DNA of 64,000 bases, taken from Spirochaetales bacterium. GTDB taxonomy: Bacteria; Spirochaetota; Leptospiria; Leptospirales; Leptonemataceae. A program made the translations under genes and the position numbers. Below, in pieces: positions 1 through 8,110 of the stretch (positions within the stretch are counted from its first letter, which is position 1; every line of letters starts with the position of its first letter). The notes under the pieces were generated by a model. That model did no database searches, was not told where the DNA came from, and was given only the letters and a program-made list of their open reading frames with translations. The stretch covers positions 186,001 to 250,000 of the forward strand of contig JACKOY010000001.1 of NCBI GenBank assembly GCA_024233935.1. The letters are read 5' to 3'.

Positions 1-14
1 CCTCAGTACGACCG

Positions 15-53
15 GGAGCCGCCGGCTTCTTTCGTGCGCGCTTGATCCTGAGG
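15..53 (-). pseudogene. Duplicated fragment of a response-regulator receiver domain
   Basis: This 39-bp stretch is identical to positions 1991-2029 except for one base (44 versus 2020). Read on the minus strand it still encodes ARGKPQDQARTKEAGGS, against ARGQPQDEARTKEAGGS in the response regulator at 1922-2299. The reading then runs into a stop (RSY*), and upstream similarity is lost within a few codons. It is therefore a broken piece of a receiver domain, not a gene. It sits just downstream of the decayed WD40 gene, so a copy or partial copy of the regulator flanks both sides of that gene. A longer copy could lie beyond the left edge. Confidence 0.6.
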
Positions 54-92
54 CTTACCACGTGCCGGCGTTGTATTGGTCCCGGGAGCTGT

Positions 93-1359
93 TCATCGAT
101 GAGCGTCGAGTGGTGTCCGATCGACCGGCGGCAGTTCTTCACCACGCAAAAACCGCTGCATTAGATCCGGTGTGTAGAAACGGTCCCAGTATGAATGTTG
201 CGGGTATGAATTCAATCCCACATTGAAGCGGATGTACTCTCGGCCCCGGGCGGCACAAAGAAGCGACCCTCGTCATCCATGACGATCCGTATCGCGTAAT
301 GTCCCGAGCTGCACATACCGACCGGAACCGGTTGACCACAGCCTTATCCAGCCATCCCCGGAGCTGGAGGCGATGGTTCGGCCGTCGGGACTGAAGGTGA
401 CACTATTTACGTATTCCGTGTGTCCGGTGAGGGTTCGCACGGGAGTGCCATCGGCAGCGTTCCAGATGCGAATCGTGTTGTCATAGGAGCCGGAGGCGAT
501 GGTATCGCTGTCGGGGCTGAAGGCGACACTGTTCACGTAACTCGTGTGTTCCGGTGAGGGTTCGTACGGGGCGACGTTCCCATCGGCAGCGTTCCAGATG
601 CGAATCGTGTTGTCATAAGAGCCCGGAGGCGATGGTGCGTCCGTCGGGGCTGAAGGCGACACTGTTTACGGGACCCCAGTGTCCGGTGATGGTTCGTACG
701 GGAGTGCCATCGGCGGCGTTCCAGATTCGAATCGTGTTGTCATAGGCGGCGTTCCACCGGAGGAGCCGGAGCGATGGTACGGCCGTCGGGGCTGAAGGCG
801 CTGACGACCCAGCCCCGGTGTCCGGTGAGGGTTCGTGGCGTCCGGTGAGGGTGCCATCGGCGGCGTTCCAGATTCGAATGGTGCTGTCGGCCGAGCCGGA
901 GGCGATGGTATGGCTCGTCGGGGCTGAAGGCGACACTGTTCACGTAATTCGTGTGTCCGGTGAGGGTTCGCAATGTGTGGGTGAGGGTGCCATCGGCGGC
1001 GTTCCAGATTCGAATCGTGTTGTCATATGGGCCGGAGGCGATGGTGCGTCCGTCCGGGCTGAAGGCGACACTGCGTCCGGCATGCGTGTGCCCGGCGAGG
1101 GTGCGTGCGGTGATTGCTATCGGCGGCGTCCCACACTCGAATGGTCTTATCCACGCAGCCGGAGGCGATGGTGCGTCCGTCGGGACTGAAGGCGACACTG
1201 TCTACGGGCATCGTGTTACACTCAGTTTTGTAGCTCTGTCTCGACCCGGACGAGCGGCTGCTCTGTGGGCACGGCGGAAGCGGGTGGCGCCCCGGGGAGC
1301 AGGAATGCCAACAGGATGAACCGGGACGCGTTTCTCAACTTTCCGCACGGTCTTTTCAT
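93..1359 (-). pseudogene. Frameshifted WD40-repeat protein with signal peptide
   Basis: About seven WD40 units are recognisable on the minus strand, with blades such as SVAFSPDGRTIASG, YDNTIRIWNAADGT and VRTLTGH. They lie in different frames, with at least five frame changes between 1211 and 300. The N-terminus begins at ATG 1359, preceded by a GAGG ribosome site. It encodes a 45-codon secretory leader (basic start, FILLAFLLPGA core, ASA cleavage-like site) that ends at a stop before the first blade, so even the leader is out of frame. After the last blade, the text YWDRFYTPDLMQRFLRGEEL resembles the linker that follows WD40 propellers in proteins with a caspase-like (peptidase C14) domain; that linker ends at a stop near 93. 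No caspase domain is seen. Either the gene is decayed or the repeat region is poorly assembled; as given it cannot make a full protein. Confidence 0.75.
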
Positions 1360-1389
1360 AATGTAACCTCACACCGAACGATTTCCGGA

Positions 1390-1446
1390 CTGCCCCGGCG
1401 GTCGTCTGGACTCGCTGGAAACCGGGGCAGCGAGGTCGGGCCCGAC
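1390..1446. repeat. Two inverted repeats upstream of the WD40 pseudogene
   Basis: A 9-bp perfect inverted repeat (CTGCCCCGG at 1390-1398, CCGGGGCAG at 1422-1430) is followed by a 12-bp perfect palindrome, GTCGGGCCCGAC (1435-1446). Both lie 30-90 bp upstream of the leader ATG of the WD40 pseudogene. They could be operator-like sites or a structured leader. There is no T-run, so a terminator is less likely. The function is unknown. Confidence 0.4.
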
Positions 1447-1737
1447 AGAGCATACTACAAACGGCGTCGTTTCACCTTCAACGAAGAAAAAAGCAGGGAC
1501 CGCAAAAGAACTAACTCCAAAACGCGGACCAGGTTCTGCCTATTTCTCCAAAGAAAGCCCACGGGAGGGCTCTGAAAATGCGCGCATTAACCATTTGTGA
1601 CCTGCTGCATCCGTACGCGGCATTGCCTGTTACGCTGGGGAGATCCTCTGCGACGGCGAAAGCCCTGTCGTGAAAATCCGGCGGCTGATTCTCCTGCGGC
1701 ATCAGCGCGCGGGCAGCGCTCCATCGGGGGGTGGACG

Positions 1738-1857
1738 ATGCAGACCCGTAGCGGCTTACGGATGCAGGCCGACGCTGACATGAATACCCGGGGAGAATTC
1801 GGCGATACGTCGCTGATGGTCGCTGCCGATTACGCAACAGAACCAGGTCACAACTAA
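1738..1857 (+). pseudogene. Possible ankyrin-repeat remnant
   Basis: The 1360-1921 interval has no convincing intact gene. In it, the plus-strand reading up to the stop at 1855-1857 contains ADADMNTRGEFGDTSLMVAA. This resembles the junction of two ankyrin units (GADVN...GDTALMLAA). No further ankyrin units are readable in frame on either side. I read it as a leftover fragment in the same decayed zone as the WD40 gene. Chance similarity is possible over so short a stretch. Confidence 0.35.
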
Positions 1858-1921
1858 AAAGCAATGGCGGTCTGTGCCTGGCCAATCGGGTGAAAACGGG
1901 CCGCTTGCCCGGCCGTCATTT

Positions 1922-2299
1922 TTACGGATTGAGCAGCTGCTGAATCGTTGCCAGCACCTGTCGTGGAGAAAAGGGCTTGGATATAAAAGCGGAGCCGCCG
2001 GCTTCTTTCGTGCGCGCTTCATCCTGAGGTTGGCCGCGGGCTGTGAGGAAGAGAATGGGTGTTTCGGCGAGTTCCGGCACTGCCCGTATTTCCTGCGCGG
2101 CCTGGAGGCCGTTTTTTACGGGCATCATCAGGTCCAGGATGATGACCCCCGGCCTGTGCGTAGTCGCCATCGTCACAGCTTCTTCTCCATTTTCGGCCAT
2201 GAGTGCCGTGAAGCCGGCGTGGCTTACAAGGTCTGAGAGCATATTGCGCACGCTGGCCTGATCGTCGGCGATAAGGATCTTGGTGGTTTCGTTTTGCAT
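1922..2299 (-). CDS. Single-domain (CheY/Spo0F-like) response regulator
   Basis: This 125-residue receiver domain has no output domain. The acidic pair is D12-D13, the phospho-acceptor is D56 (in ILDLMMP), the switch threonine is T86 (FLTARG) and the conserved lysine is K108 (SKPF), so all catalytic positions are intact. The ATG at 2299 was chosen because GAGGA lies about 8 bases upstream and the domain begins at residue 7. The gene follows the 7TMR-DISM kinase by 28 bp in what looks like one operon with that kinase and the four-GAF kinase. With no DNA-binding or enzymatic output, it probably passes phosphate on in a relay or acts through protein binding; which partner receives it cannot be seen here. 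Confidence 0.9.
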   Translation of the reverse strand: MQNETTKILIADDQASVRNMLSDLVSHAGFTALMAENGEEAVTMATTHRPGVIILDLMMPVKNGLQAAQEIRAVPELAETPILFLTARGQPQDEARTKEAGGSAFISKPFSPRQVLATIQQLLNP

Positions 2300-2327
2300 C
2301 GTGGTTCCTCTTTCTCCCAAAGTGGAC

Positions 2328-4367
2328 TCAGGTTCCCGCAAGGTGCGGAGCTTTTCCATCTTCCGCTTGCTGCCGTTCTTTTTGCGCCGTCGCCGTTTGT
2401 AAGGAGAGGAGCACCCGCGTGCCATTGCCCGGCTCGCTTTCCAGCACAATCCGGCCTCCGTGCAACTCGACGATGCGGCGGGCCAGGAAAAGTCCGATGC
2501 CCACGCCCCCATTGGAATAGCGATCGACACGGTGAAACTTCTCGAAAACCGCCTGCAGCTCATCGGCTGGAATTCCCATCCCATCGTCAGTCACGCGTAA
2601 GATGGCGAAACCGGTCTCTCCGGGCAACACGTCGATCTTTACGTGGCCGCCGGGCTTGTTGTAGATGATGGCGTTTTTGATCACATTTTGCAGGGCTCTT
2701 CGCAACAGACGCTCGTCGGCCAGGATCCTGCTGTCGGGTATTGCAGCCATTTGCAGGCTCACTTCATGCTCTCGGGCCAGCTCCTGGCACCCGTCAACGA
2801 CGCTCGTCAGCAAAGACTGCGTCGGAATGGAGGCCAGGGCAAGCGCCGGAGAACTCTCGATATCGGTTACGAGCATCAGGTCATCCACGTAACCAGCCAG
2901 CTGTTCGCTGCCGTCCTTGATGCGACGCGCCGAACGAAGCATGGAGTCTTCCGACAAACCTTCCAGCTCCAGCATTTCGGCAGCGCCCCGGATTACGGTG
3001 AGGGGCGTTCGCAATTCATGCGAGAGGTTCGCCATGAACTCGTCCTTTACGCTGGAGAGTCTGCTGAGTTCCTCGTTGGCCTCCTGCACCCGATTCGAAA
3101 GGAGTTCAACCGCCGTGAAGGCGCCCGCGAAGCGTCGATAGATGATCAGGGATTGGCTGACCACAAACACCATAAGTGCGAACGGGAATATCTGGTCGGT
3201 TTGCAATATTGAGAGGTTTTCCAGAATGTCGTGCACGGCGCCGGTCAAAAGCACCAGCGTGCCCAAAAAAAACGAGGGCGCGCCCAATTCCCTGCGCCTG
3301 AGGGCCGAGATCGCCGTGCCGGTCCAAAAGACGATCACGAATGCCCCATTCAAGTTGAAATAACGATTCAGTTCCGAAAGAAACGGGCGACCGGTCGGCA
3401 AAAACACCATAAGAACAAAACAAAGACCGATGCCGATGCTGGCTTGCATTGCCCGCCGAAAACGCGGCCTCGGGAACAGCGCGTTGACATACAGTAGCGC
3501 GGTGACCGTCATGAGGTCGTACGTAAAGTATCCGATTCGGTAAAAGACTTCCCAGGGTAGAGACGGGACCAGTTCCAGAATTAAGGCTTCGCCGGTGGCC
3601 AGCATTCGTAAGCTGCCCAGCAAAACAAACAGTCCGAAATACAGGAGTACACGTTCGCGCCTTCGGATGAGAAACATACCCAGGTGGTACAGCCCGAAGA
3701 GGAAAAGCCCGGTCGTAACAAACCAATCGCGCGCTGCCAGCGATCGGCTGGCGGTTTCTATCTGTTGGGCGGTGCCGAAGAGCACGTCACCCCCCGCACC
3801 CCCACGGGGATGCCCGAAATTTGCGATTACGACATCAAGCGTAACGACCCCGTCAGCGTCGTAAGGGACTCGAAACCGCGCTTTGCCCCGCGCCGCGCCG
3901 TCGATTGTTTCCTGGGCGTTCTCTCCCGGAACACCGGATTCGAGAACGACCGCACCGTTGGCGCGAACGAGCAGGGAACCCAGTTGTCCGCCCGATTGCA
4001 CGGCCCAGTTCTGTTCCGCATAGTTTTCCGGAAGCAGGATCTTGATGCGGTAGGTCGCATACCCATCGGCATCCAGTCCGGGTACGGTCTCGGAAAAAGC
4101 CGCAATCCAGCTGTGACTGATGGGGCCGAAGGCGGTCGGCCGGGAGGCTGCATCCGGGTGCAGGTCGTGCCAGTAAAATGCCCACGGCCCTTCAATGATT
4201 ACGGGACCTGGTTCCTCTGTGCTGCGAAGCCGAAGGTCCAGAACGCCCGGGTCGGCGGCGTGCACGTTTTCCGCACGCCCCGAACACGCCCCGGAGGCCA
4301 GAAACGAAAGCAAGGCCACGAGCAGCGCGAGGCAAGGCCTCTTGAATAACAGACGGTTCTCTTTCAT
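2328..4367 (-). CDS. 7TMR-DISM sensor histidine kinase
   Basis: This 679-residue membrane kinase begins with a signal sequence ending in a loose spirochaetal lipobox (ASGAC). A ectodomain follows with the motifs GPWAFYW and GYATYRIKILLP. Seven membrane helices span roughly residues 215-415, then come a short coiled coil and HisKA with SHELRTPL (H near 450). The ATPase domain (about 560-665) has the N box NVIKNAIIYN, the G1 box DDGMGIP and the G2 box GVGIGLFLA. All catalytic boxes look intact. The start overlaps the stop of the upstream four-GAF kinase by 4 bp (ATGA), implying coupled translation, and the receiver-only regulator follows. The ectodomain matches those of the adenylate cyclase and the NarX-like kinase nearby. 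Such DISM ectodomains are thought to bind carbohydrate-like or other small ligands; the ligand here is unknown. Confidence 0.92.
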   Translation of the reverse strand: MKENRLLFKRPCLALLVALLSFLASGACSGRAENVHAADPGVLDLRLRSTEEPGPVIIEGPWAFYWHDLHPDAASRPTAFGPISHSWIAAFSETVPGLDADGYATYRIKILLPENYAEQNWAVQSGGQLGSLLVRANGAVVLESGVPGENAQETIDGAARGKARFRVPYDADGVVTLDVVIANFGHPRGGAGGDVLFGTAQQIETASRSLAARDWFVTTGLFLFGLYHLGMFLIRRRERVLLYFGLFVLLGSLRMLATGEALILELVPSLPWEVFYRIGYFTYDLMTVTALLYVNALFPRPRFRRAMQASIGIGLCFVLMVFLPTGRPFLSELNRYFNLNGAFVIVFWTGTAISALRRRELGAPSFFLGTLVLLTGAVHDILENLSILQTDQIFPFALMVFVVSQSLIIYRRFAGAFTAVELLSNRVQEANEELSRLSSVKDEFMANLSHELRTPLTVIRGAAEMLELEGLSEDSMLRSARRIKDGSEQLAGYVDDLMLVTDIESSPALALASIPTQSLLTSVVDGCQELAREHEVSLQMAAIPDSRILADERLLRRALQNVIKNAIIYNKPGGHVKIDVLPGETGFAILRVTDDGMGIPADELQAVFEKFHRVDRYSNGGVGIGLFLARRIVELHGGRIVLESEPGNGTRVLLSLQTATAQKERQQAEDGKAPHLAGT

Positions 4368-7300
4368 TCTGTGCTCGTTGCCACCGCCCGGCGTCGGTCC
4401 TTTCGCTGCCGGCGTTCTCGGGCCCGGCGCTCCATGTCGCTTTTGCTCGCCGGTGAATCCTCGGTTCCGAGATCTGCCGGAATGCGGATCAGAAACTCCG
4501 TGCCATCGGCCGAGCTGGATTCGCAGCTCAGGAAACCCCGATGTGCCTCAACGATGCTCTTGGCGATCGACAGGCCAAGGCCGGTTCCGCCTTCCTTTCC
4601 ATGAGTAACAAATTCTTCGTAAAGGTTTTGTTGAACGGATTCCGGCAGCCCCGGCCCGGTGTCCCGGCAGCGCAATTCTACCCAGGCGTCCGCCGTTCTT
4701 GCAGTCAGAGTCAGTCTTCGGCGCGCCCGGGGCACGCGCGTCAGGGCGTCGATTGCATTTGAGACCAGGTTAGAAACGGCCCGTCGAAAGCGAGCCCGGT
4801 CCAGAAAAACCGGTCGCTGTTGATCAAAGGACAGCTCCACTTTGATGCCGTGTTTCTCCAGGTCCGGCTGCACGGGTTCCAGTAAGTCGTGCACGAACCG
4901 GTCCAGCTCGCACGATGTAAACTCCAGAGTGTAGTTTCCTTTCGCGAACTCCAGAATGTCGTAGGACATATCGACAAGCCGATCGACTTCTTTGCCAATT
5001 GTTTCGAGATACTTGCGGCGCCGCTCCCGCCCTACATCACTATCCGACATCTCCGCGTAGGCTTTAATTGTAGTCATGGGATTCTTTAAGTCATGAACGA
5101 TGCCTGCGGCCATCTCTCCGACCTGAGCCATGCGTCTGCGGTCAGCGGCGCTCCGGGCAGCCAGTTGGGTTCTGTCCAGCGCGCTGGCCGCCTGTTCGGA
5201 AAAGGCTTCGAGGTGTATGCGCTGATTTGACCGCGAAATGGGAACAGGTAGTCCGCTCAGGCCCAGCATTCCCACGACTCGATTCTGAACAACCAGCGGT
5301 GCGTACAATAGATCCTCAAGATCAAAGCTCTCCACAAGCTGGCGGTCAATCTCCGACAGGAAGCGGGAGAATCGCGCTGCTTTACGAGCGTGCAGAAGAC
5401 GTCGCCTTCGGTAAACCTGGAACTGAAGGCCGGCCGACTTATCCAATGGGATGGTCGCCGATCTTTCACCAGGAACTGCCGGGTATTCGTCGCCCGTCGG
5501 CAGTTCCAGTCGAAACCTGCGCGCGCCACTATCGACCATGACCAGCCAGATGTGCTTGGCCTTGAAGCTCAACCTCGCATAATCGTAGATTGAGGCCACC
5601 ACTTCGCCGTAGCCATTCAGCGCGTTCAACTCACGCGCAAAATTGTTCAGGCGAATCAGGTCGGAGCGAAGATTTTCGCTGCGCCGTCTTGAGGACTCCA
5701 TCTCTTTAAGGAGAGCAAATGTATGCAACGATCCGGCCACGTAATCGCAAAACCTGGTTACGGCCTCCACCTGATTCCGACTCAATGTAAGCGGCGCCAC
5801 AGGCCCATTCGTAAAGTGAATCGCGCCGATCGTTTCGTTCCCGCGGACGAGCGGCACCATCAACAAAGAATGCATGCCAAACAGCTCAACAAATCTCTGC
5901 TCGGCAGAGGCCTTCAGATTTCTTCCGCGAATACGCCGAAAATAGCGCGCCGTGCGCGTTGCGCACACGGCGCCCTGGATAGAAGCGTTTGGGTCCGCAG
6001 GTATGCGCAGGTCGTATAGCTCCACTTTTTCTTCAGGAGTTGCATTTGCCGTAAGGTTTTCGCGGACCAGTTCGAGCCAGTTTCGATCCGGCGAAAGCCG
6101 ATACAGGGCAAAGTGCTGAATTCCGAAGGCCTCGGATAGGTGATTGATGACGATCGACAGGGCCTCATCCAATTGACTGGCTTCGCTGATGTGTCGGGCA
6201 ACGAGACTCATGTATTCGATCTGCCGCCGGGCCTCCTTCACATTCTGCTGCTGGGTGCGAAGTTCTTCGAGGAGGAGGGCAGTATGCACAGCGCCCGCGA
6301 TTTGGTTCCCGATTCGTTCGAGAGCCGATTTGTCCTCTCTGGAAAGGTGCATACGGTCCGAGTAGTCGGTCATGAGCAACATACCGATGGGTTCTTCGCG
6401 CATCACCAGCGGCAGCATGAGAAAGCTCGCCGCCTGCAGGCCCTCCAGCAACGCTCTATCTTGCCTGTGGGCCCGGGTTGCGCGAGTGTCCGCCACAACA
6501 GTCCGCTTCTCGCGAAAAAAGATCGCGCGCTTGCGGTGAAACACCCGCGACAGAGTGCCTCCGGTGGCGTCGAGCGGCACATCTAAAGTCCGCGCGTATT
6601 GCAGCGCCGCCTCGGGCACATGGGTGCCGAAGACCTCCGCCGATCGGAGACGATTCTGCCGGTCGTCGACGGTAAGCAACGCCAGTCCGGAAAAGCGAAA
6701 GCGTCTTTCCAGAAAGGTGAATAGGTCTCGAATGATCGCCGACAGGCTGCGCTGCTCATTGATCTGCTTGATCAGCGCGCCAATGTCTTCCGTTTCCTGG
6801 CGCAGTTCTTCGGCTCGTTCTCGTTCCGAGTGCGCCTGACGTTCTGCGAGACGGGCTTCATGCAGCAGACGGTGCTGGTAGATCGCCCCGGCAATCTGAC
6901 GGCACAGCATTTGCAGGCCATTGATCTCGGTGACAGATGGTCCTTCCGGGCGGCGCGTGTCGCAAACCGCCAGAAATCCGATCACCCGGTTATCGGCGAT
7001 CAGCGGAAGGCACAGGAAGGTTCCAAAGCCGAACAGGGCGTCATCGGAGTTCGTGACGTCGGCCGTCACTGTGACCGGGAAGCGTTCGTTGTAAATGCGC
7101 GATAGAGTTCGGTGGGAATTCAGACTCGTTCGGAAGGAACGCACAGCCGAGACTTGCTCGCGAGTCAGGTTCTCCGGCAGAAGATCGCTGTAGACCGCCA
7201 CCGTTTCTTGTGCATCTACGAACATTATGACGGCGGCATCGCAGCCATGGCGTTCGGTGACGTAGCGAAAGACCTCATCAACAATGGCGGGAAGGCGATT

Positions 7301-7936
7301 TGAAAAACTGACACGACGCGAAAAATCGTTAAGCTGCTGCAGGTCTGTGCGGGCCTGCTGAAGATCGTTTGCCCGCTGCCAGTTGCGCCGCCGCCAGCCG
7401 CCGATCATATACGTGAATACGGCACTCAGCAAGACCGCCATCAGAAAGTTGTTTCGGGAATACGCGGACTCAAGGTCGAGCTCCGGGAGGCCCCTGAACG
7501 CGAGGGACACGCCGAAGCCAAGAATGCTGAAGCCAATGGTACTGTATAGAACGGGCGCCGGGAGGGGGGCGAGCGGGATGATCAGCAAGAGGAGCGCGAA
7601 CCCCCCGAGGTACACAGAATCGGCCCCGGTTAAACCCGCGATGACGCCCGCCGCAACCTCCAGGAAAAGCAGAAAGACTGTGCCCAGGATCAGGGCGCGG
7701 TAGCGGAAGTTCGCAAATAGTCGCGCAAAAATCAGAATGAGTGAGAGGGCGGTCAGTCCGAAGCGTAGCCAGGTCAGAACCGAAAGGTCCGGATGAAGGC
7801 GGGAATCGAGCCGCACGTAAGGCAACCAGGCCAGCAACCCCACGGCCAGCGCGAAGGGCAACAGACGTTCGCACTCGCGATTGAGCGTTTCCAGGAAATT
7901 CTCCATTCCGGATGAGCGTGTCAAACTGGAAGCCAT
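4364..7936 (-). CDS. Membrane histidine kinase with four tandem GAF domains
   Basis: The product is 1190 residues if the ATG at 7936 is used; the ATG at 7906 (MENFLETL) is equally possible, as neither has a clear ribosome site. Five or six hydrophobic segments fill residues 20-160. Four GAF units then begin near residues 205, 390, 580 and 770, each joined by helical linkers. HisKA (VHDLKNPMTTIKAY, about 940-955) and an ATPase domain with DTGPGLP and GTGLGLSIAKSIV follow. The C-terminal tail is very basic (ERRARERRQRKDRRR). The GAF units resemble those of the adjacent cyclase (for example the QIAGA...LL end motif), suggesting shared duplication history. The stop overlaps the start of the DISM kinase. 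It likely phosphorylates the receiver-only regulator downstream, alone or together with that kinase. Confidence 0.92.
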   Translation of the reverse strand: MASSLTRSSGMENFLETLNRECERLLPFALAVGLLAWLPYVRLDSRLHPDLSVLTWLRFGLTALSLILIFARLFANFRYRALILGTVFLLFLEVAAGVIAGLTGADSVYLGGFALLLLIIPLAPLPAPVLYSTIGFSILGFGVSLAFRGLPELDLESAYSRNNFLMAVLLSAVFTYMIGGWRRRNWQRANDLQQARTDLQQLNDFSRRVSFSNRLPAIVDEVFRYVTERHGCDAAVIMFVDAQETVAVYSDLLPENLTREQVSAVRSFRTSLNSHRTLSRIYNERFPVTVTADVTNSDDALFGFGTFLCLPLIADNRVIGFLAVCDTRRPEGPSVTEINGLQMLCRQIAGAIYQHRLLHEARLAERQAHSERERAEELRQETEDIGALIKQINEQRSLSAIIRDLFTFLERRFRFSGLALLTVDDRQNRLRSAEVFGTHVPEAALQYARTLDVPLDATGGTLSRVFHRKRAIFFREKRTVVADTRATRAHRQDRALLEGLQAASFLMLPLVMREEPIGMLLMTDYSDRMHLSREDKSALERIGNQIAGAVHTALLLEELRTQQQNVKEARRQIEYMSLVARHISEASQLDEALSIVINHLSEAFGIQHFALYRLSPDRNWLELVRENLTANATPEEKVELYDLRIPADPNASIQGAVCATRTARYFRRIRGRNLKASAEQRFVELFGMHSLLMVPLVRGNETIGAIHFTNGPVAPLTLSRNQVEAVTRFCDYVAGSLHTFALLKEMESSRRRSENLRSDLIRLNNFARELNALNGYGEVVASIYDYARLSFKAKHIWLVMVDSGARRFRLELPTGDEYPAVPGERSATIPLDKSAGLQFQVYRRRRLLHARKAARFSRFLSEIDRQLVESFDLEDLLYAPLVVQNRVVGMLGLSGLPVPISRSNQRIHLEAFSEQAASALDRTQLAARSAADRRRMAQVGEMAAGIVHDLKNPMTTIKAYAEMSDSDVGRERRRKYLETIGKEVDRLVDMSYDILEFAKGNYTLEFTSCELDRFVHDLLEPVQPDLEKHGIKVELSFDQQRPVFLDRARFRRAVSNLVSNAIDALTRVPRARRRLTLTARTADAWVELRCRDTGPGLPESVQQNLYEEFVTHGKEGGTGLGLSIAKSIVEAHRGFLSCESSSADGTEFLIRIPADLGTEDSPASKSDMERRARERRQRKDRRRAVATSTE

Positions 7937-8022
7937 GGCGATGGGCCGGAAGCCCTACAGAATCACACCCGTCCGGACCGACGGCGCAATGAATTCTATG
8001 ATTCTGGCGTGGCAGATTCGCC

Positions 8023-8042
8023 CAAAACCCCCTGTTCAGGGG
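8023..8042 (-). terminator. Weak hairpin downstream of the adenylate cyclase gene
   Basis: On the minus strand, CCCCT-GAAC-AGGGG forms a 5-bp stem with a 4-base loop, followed by GGTTTTGGG. It lies about 70 bp after the cyclase stop and about 90 bp before the four-GAF kinase. The T-run is short, so termination would be partial at best. Eighteen bases of this element recur in inverted orientation at 15446-15463. Confidence 0.3.
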
Positions 8043-8110
8043 AAGCTCCGGCGTGGCTACGGGGCTTTCCGGGGCGCCGCGAGCCCGGGATGATTTGCGC
8101 GCCTTTCGGC

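Noticed and set aside
273..1211. DNA repeats of about 120 bp, considered as a tandem-repeat array or CRISPR
   Set aside because: The periodicity is that of WD40 blades at the protein level; there are no short identical repeats with unique spacers.
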